Assembly (NCBI RefSeq): GCF_030463565.1
Contig: NC_134649.1
Span: forward strand, 3,793,501 to 3,857,500
Origin: Pelecanus crispus
Taxonomy: Eukaryota > Chordata > Aves > Pelecaniformes > Pelecanidae
Reading direction: 5' to 3'
Length of the DNA: 64,000 nucleotides
The notes beneath the pieces were generated by a model, which was not told where the DNA came from, did not search any database, and was given only the letters and a program-made list of their open reading frames with translations. Positions 58,728-64,000 of this stretch are shown in pieces (positions within the stretch are counted from its first letter, which is position 1; each line of letters begins with the position of its first letter). The translations under genes were made by a program, and so were the position numbers.

Positions 58728-59195
58728 GAATCATTGAGGTTGGAAAGGATCTCTAAGATCATCATTCCAACCATCAACCCAACACCACCATGGCCACTAA
58801 ACCATGTCCCAAAGTGCCACCTCTGCCCATTTTTTGAACGCTTCCAGGGATGGGGACTCCCCCACCTCTCTGGGCAGCCTGTTCCAATGCTTGACCACCC
58901 TTTCCATGAAGAAATTTTTCCTACTATCCAATCTAAACCTCCCCTGGCGCAACCTGAGGCCATTTCTTCTCTTCCTATTGCTAACTACTTGGGAGAAGAG
59001 ACCAACACCCACCTCACTACAACCTCCTTTCAGGCAGCTGTAGAGAGCGATCAGGTCTCCCCTCAGCCTCCTCTTCTCCAGGCTGAACACGCCCAGCTCC
59101 CTCAGCCGCTCCCCACCAGCCCTGAGCTCCAGACCCTTCCCCAGCTCCGTTGCCCTTCTCTGGACACGCTCCAGCACCTCTTGTCCTTCTTGCAC
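58728..59195 (-). mobile_element. CR1 LINE, 3' UTR and end of the reverse-transcriptase ORF
   Basis: This is a second CR1 on the minus strand, starting about 80 bases beyond the first. It reads back from a short 3' end through the C-terminus of CR1 ORF2: the translated minus strand has [34 protein letters not shown] and SLEAFKKW. This frame is still open for about 140 codons, so the copy is not very old, but the element is 5'-truncated and cannot be active. Confidence 0.92.
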
Positions 59196-60004
59196 AAGAA
59201 GTCCATCACCTGGAACGGCTTTACTCATTTTTCAATGCCACCTGAAAGAATGGAGATGGGTAGTGAACGTGTCTGAAGCCACGAGGAAGAAAACACGGAG
59301 AGGTTATGGTACCGTATCTCCCTGTACTTCACTGCATAAATACTGTGCTCTCAGAAAGGCTCCCACAAGCGTTAATTCCCCAAACTGCTATTTAGGAAAA
59401 AAGAACTACATTGGGGTGAGGAGTGATGACAAGGAAAACGCTACTAGACAAGAATAAAAGAGGGTCAGTTGTCAACACCAGCTCACACCAGAAAGCAACT
59501 CCTGCAAGGGTTCTGAGCTCATCTGCTTCACGCCAGCCCTGCCCGCTTTCACATCGAAGATGCAGGCTGGCAAAGGAACAAATTCCTGTCGGGAATTCCT
59601 GCACTGGGACCGGGGAAGGAATAGGATGCAAATGAGTCTCGGAAACTCACAGCCAACCCCTCTATTTTTCCAAGCTACAATAATTTTTTAAAACTTAGAA
59701 ATAGTAGGAAATACTACACTTGGACAAATTTGAGTCTTAAATCTGAATACACAAGGGTTTTTTTAAGAATTAATACCCTGTCCCCATGTATTTTATGAGT
59801 TAAGATTTTAAACTTTCCTCTTCTATCTGTGGCTTCAACATCTTCCTCACTAAAAATATAAAACATTTTAACGCAGATGTCATTAAAGAGCAAATACATA
59901 GAGCAAACCACAGAAAGCTTGAGGGATTGAGATATACCTAAATGTCCATCATCCACTGGCATTTTCAAGTCCCATTTTTCATAATAATATGAAGTTATCC
60001 TTAC

Positions 60005-60110
60005 CGTCAGAGGAAATCATGGAGCTCTTCTCGCAGGGCAGGGAGAACAGGGCTGCTTCTGCGCTGCCTGCTTATCTACTGCTCGGCTCTTGAAATTCTT
60101 GCAGTGTCAG
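60005..60110 (-). other. UBAP1L: Probable first (leader) exon of UBAP1L
   Basis: A strong donor (GACG before GTAAGG) ends the stretch at 60005. An ATG at 60020-60018 precedes it and, if spliced to the acceptor at 56865 or 56850, reads in frame into the main start codon. The upstream limit is not visible and is set loosely. The exon is inferred from the splice site and position only. Confidence 0.4.
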
Positions 60111-60959
60111 ACAAGCATCTGGCTTTGACAGTTTTAAGATTATCATAGCTTAAGCAGTTCGCCTGTCCCGGCAGACGTGGTGACGGGATAAGGAGCCTAA
60201 CTATTTAAGCAGAGCATCCTCTGGTCACTAAGCTGCCTGAACTGAAAGCGTTGTTTCTGCAATTGGTTTTATGCTATTTGAATTTTTGCTTTTTCATCAG
60301 GTTAAGACTCCTCGGGACCCGACCCAGCTATAGGTCTCGGAGTAACGAGACAGCAGGGATGGGAAGACGTACGGACACGCAAATCAGAACCCCCACCTCC
60401 AGAGGACTTCACGGTAACCTGTATTTTGGGGTGCTATAGGTAGGCGATACCCACGTGAGCAAGAACTGTGAACTTCTGCACCCAGATGAATTCTAACTCT
60501 ATCAAAAATTACTAGTTCCTCTGCTCTTACTAACAGAAATCAATGCAAAGCTTCAGCCAAGAAACTATTAACGTTACATATAAGGCCCAAGCGTTGAATC
60601 TAGGCAATTACATGTTGCCTCCTCCATGAATTACACCATGTTGTGATGCGAAGACTTAAGGAATCAGAGAGATTAAAACCATTCCCGCACATTAGGGCTG
60701 AGCAAGAATAACGACCGCAGCTCTGGAAAGATGCCACGACAATCTGCGCAGGCCAGCAAAGCCCCAAACCCTTACTGGCCCGTCGCCGTCTCAAGCAAAC
60801 TGTCCAGAACATGGAAGGTTTTGAAATCAGATGCCTCTGTCACCTTGCAGGAGGGAGAAGTTCCTTCACACAAACCTTTTGCCAGCAATTCTCTCCACAC
60901 TGGAGTCGTACTCGATGCCAAGTAGTAAAACAAATCTCTCCCTAGAAGTAAAAACGCTT

Positions 60960-61805
60960 CAAACAAACAAACAAACAAAATCCATTTTTCTCTATTTATT
61001 CTGTACAGAAAACAACTTACAAAATAGAGCTGCATTTTTTTAATCAAATATTATATACACGATCTGTCCCTACACAAAAATAGCTGTAGAGGCAAACCCA
61101 ATTACAGTAGGTTAGACTTCAGATTTTATTGGGTTTTTTCCAGCAGGCTTATTCATCAAATTTATATATATCCACACGGCTGTCTGACCTATTTCACCAC
61201 AACTGGGCATTTTTTCCATGTTGTGGTACCAGTTTTAGTCCACAGAAGTAAAATGTCAACAGCTCCTTTAACAGATCTTGAAAAAGCCTGTCTTGTTGGT
61301 ACTCCAGAAATTGTTTAAACTTGTAACAGGTTTGTTTCCATGCACAAAAATACAGGAACTATTTTGACAGTGATGCTTGACATACTTCATTTAAGAAGAA
61401 AAACATTTTACTAATGATCTTTTTTTTTAAAAAAAAGCTTCTTTATTTCTGGAGATTCCATCACCTGGATTTAGGCTTATGAAGATAAAAGCCACTAAAA
61501 ACAGGATGTTAATACTGGCACAAATACCATTGTCAGCGACGTTGCTTTATGAAGGTTGAGATTTGTTAACAAAAGCTCGCCGCGGGACTGTAATTCCATA
61601 CCACAAGAGGCCTAGCAGCTTTGGGCTTGCTCAGGTATTTCCCTGCAGAGTCAGATGGCAAAACCAGTTCTTACACTTTTCTTCAAGACATCCCAGTTCC
61701 CGGCTACCAAAACAGAGGATAAGACTTCCTCTTCGGACCCTCTCATATTTACACACGCAATTATAATGAAACATTCCTCCAACGTTAAAATAATTTATTA
61801 CTGAA
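60960..61805 (-). other. PDCD7: PDCD7 3'UTR with several polyadenylation candidates
   Basis: AT-rich sequence follows the stop codon. Minus-strand AATAAA hexamers occur at 61794-61799, 61442-61447, 61135-61140 and 60995-61000. The first is only a few bases after the stop, so one of the later ones is more likely to be used. An (AAAC)n run lies at about 60960-60980. Confidence 0.45.
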
Positions 61806-63732
61806 TTATCTGACAGCAGTGGCCCAAGTGTCATTTGTGGGGAGAGTCGGAAGAACCCATCCTGGAGGGATGCAGCTTCCTTCAGGGTGATCAGCTGGCA
61901 CCAAGTACTGATCCCATTCGTGCCTTTAACACAGAAAGCATCGTTTGAGAGGAGAGCTGGTATGAGTTTGGTAATAAGATTTATTATATACCCACACAGG
62001 TATTTTTCCAGACACAAACCACTCTAAACTGTACTCTGAAACTTGTTTTTCAAAACACAAGTGTGAAAATTGTATGTGCTATTCTATTAAACGGAACGGT
62101 TACGCATGGAAGCGCACTCTGCCTCACACGGGCATCTGTTGGATACAACCCTATCAAGCGAGAAGCTTGATCCTTAGCTGAAAAAAACCAGCACAATTCA
62201 TTGCATAACCATATCTGGAAGTTAACGAACCAAAAGGGACCATAATTTTACAGTCTCAACAAACAATATTTGTCACCTTTGATCATAAAATAAAGACTTT
62301 GTTTGGTTTTACCTGATCTGGATTAGAGCTGCTACAGAATGCTCAGCTTGTAAGTAATACTCTCGGAAGGGCTGCAAGAGGTGGGCTAGAGGAAATTCAT
62401 CTGCTGAAACACAAACATAGAAATCGTTCAATAAACCAGAAAGACCTTCGATTCTAGTAAGTCTCAGAAGCCCCAAATTTGCCAACTCATTCGCTGCTTC
62501 CCAGCTATAACTTGAAATTAACTCCCTACGTAATATATTAAGGACTATTTACATGTTTTGCACGTCTCCTCATCCTTACCAGAGCTGTTGGAGGCAAGTC
62601 AAGACTAGCAAAACTTTTCCTGCCTCCATCCTCTAAACAAGGGGAACATATGGACGCTGAATCTTTACAGATTACCCGAGTGGCACTTAACCAAATCACC
62701 AGACTAAAGCATCTGTTGGGTGCTGGAAGTCTTGAAACTATTCTGTTTATTCTCACTTCAGCTTAATCTACAACCTCTTCTTGCAAAACATTACGAAATC
62801 AGCTTAAGATATACTGCAGTCTACACTGAAGAGCTAAACAGTCCTTCCTACATCACACGTGTTAACAGCACACTATGTTTATCCCACCTTTTCCTCAGAG
62901 CATAAATTACTCCAGTGGCTGATTCCTTTCTCAACCGGTTTTGTGCCTGCATTTTAAAGCCAGTGTCTATGAGATGGGAGGGTGATGTGGAAAAATACTG
63001 TTAAGTACGGCATGCAAAATTTACCTGGATCCCCAAACAGCTTGGAATCAATTTCAAGTTTCTGCTGCAGTAGTTTTTCCCTTTCCTTCTTCTGTTTCTT
63101 TTCCATTTCTCTCTTCCTTTCTTCCTCCTGTTCTCCCTCCAACATAACTCTTAATGCTCTCTCCTCAGCTTCATACAGCTCGGTGCGATTTTTGAGCAAC
63201 GTTTTGAGACTCTCCACCTGATTTTCAAATGCTTCGTCTGCTGAGGGGGGTGGACAAACACCTAAATAGAAAGATAATTAATTTTAAATTTTCAAATTCA
63301 GAAAGGGCTCTGTTATCAGACTTGAGGGCGGAGCTGGCAAAATCTCAGAGGAACACAAGCTTAACCTTGCTAACAACTATCTTGCTGGAGTACTTCTATC
63401 AAGAAAGAGCTTGGAAACGTAGGAACACAACTGTATTCAGCATTTTATGGCTGTTCTTGTGTAACAATGTAACTAAAATCACAAATAAAGCCACAGCATT
63501 TTCAAGCTGCACCTTGCTAGGCAGCACAGGGCACGCACATCATCTTGTTTCCCATGTGCGCAATTAAAATTTGGTAAAAATCTTGCCATTAACCTTTCCT
63601 GGCAGCAGCCTCTTTCCTCAGTTTCCGAAGCTTTTCCAATGCGCGCAGGATGTCCACCATCCTCTTCGTGTCTGCTTGTTTCTTCCGTACTTCAGATAAG
63701 ACGCTGTCTGCAGCAGCCTTAAGTTCTCGTTC
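61806..63732 (-). CDS. PDCD7: Programmed cell death protein 7 (U11/U12 snRNP 59K), C-terminal part
   Basis: PDCD7 is the 59 kDa protein of the U11/U12 di-snRNP of the minor spliceosome. Four exons are visible in transcript order: 63732-63594, 63261-63025, 62400-62313 (or from 62403) and 61923-61806. They encode the last 193 residues. The region is Lys/Glu-rich and helical (QADTKRMVDILRALEKLRKL, ELYEAEERALRVMLEGEQEE), followed by DEFPLAHLLQPFREYYLQAE and the C-terminus ending NDTWATAVR. These match human PDCD7 closely, and the end is shortened by two residues. The large first exon, which is Pro-rich in human, lies beyond the window. Confidence 0.95.
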
Positions 63733-64000
63733 CTATGAAGGAAAGAAGAAAACCAGGCACAACGTGTGAAATATCCCACGCAGACAAGAACGAAACAGTA
63801 CTTTCAAAAAGATTAGCTAAGCACTGGAGATCAGGATAACTTCCTAGTAACGCAGCCATGGCAAGTTAAGTCAACCATCCAACCTTGCATTTTTATGAAA
63901 AAGCTAAAACACGACAGACTTCAGGGAAAAAAAAAAAAAAAAGAATGCTGAGCAACTCATAAATTTGGGCCAAATGGTTGATGAATTCATAAAGCCCGGT

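Overview
The window is nuclear DNA from a vertebrate, most likely a bird. It has spliced genes with canonical GT/AG introns, CpG-island promoters, compact intergenic distances, and 5'-truncated CR1 LINEs as its only clearly recognisable interspersed repeats. The gene set corresponds to the human 15q22.31 neighbourhood (chicken chromosome 10 type synteny). No bacterial, viral or CRISPR features were seen.

Layout, left to right. CILP (+, 3086-8637) lacks its first exons. MTFMT (-, 16578-22280) is complete in nine exons, with a CpG-island promoter at about 22.0-22.66 kb. About 8 kb follows with no recognisable gene. An SLC51B/OST-beta gene (+, about 30610-34689) carries an unexpected N-terminal lectin-like domain. 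RASL12 (-, 36150-39074) has five exons. KBTBD13 (+, 41656-43038) is a single coding exon. UBAP1L (-, 47008-56845) has five coding exons plus a probable leader exon near 60.0 kb. The last four exons of PDCD7 (-, 61806-63732) close the window. I worked out exon borders by hand from splice signals, reading-frame phase and remembered family sequences; the phases close in every gene.

The most striking observation is in SLC51B. The conserved OST-beta part (the WFFR motif, the single membrane segment and the basic tail) has no start codon in its own first exon. It is joined in phase to an upstream 375-base, phase 1-1 exon that encodes a complete six-cysteine domain resembling the cysteine-rich (ricin-type beta-trefoil) domain of the mannose-receptor family. 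A short signal-peptide exon precedes it. The predicted product is a 284-residue type I membrane protein, against 128 residues for human OST-beta. This looks like exon shuffling of a lectin domain onto a bile-acid/steroid transporter subunit.

The genes do not form one pathway. CILP is a cartilage matrix protein, MTFMT formylates mitochondrial initiator tRNA, SLC51B is the beta subunit of the basolateral bile-acid exporter, RASL12 is an atypical Ras-like GTPase, KBTBD13 is a muscle CUL3 adaptor, UBAP1L is an ESCRT-I-type adaptor and PDCD7 is a U11/U12 snRNP protein. The block MTFMT-SLC51B-RASL12-KBTBD13-UBAP1L-PDCD7 keeps the human order and orientations. CILP, which lies beyond PDCD7/CLPX in human, is here next to MTFMT, which implies a local rearrangement.
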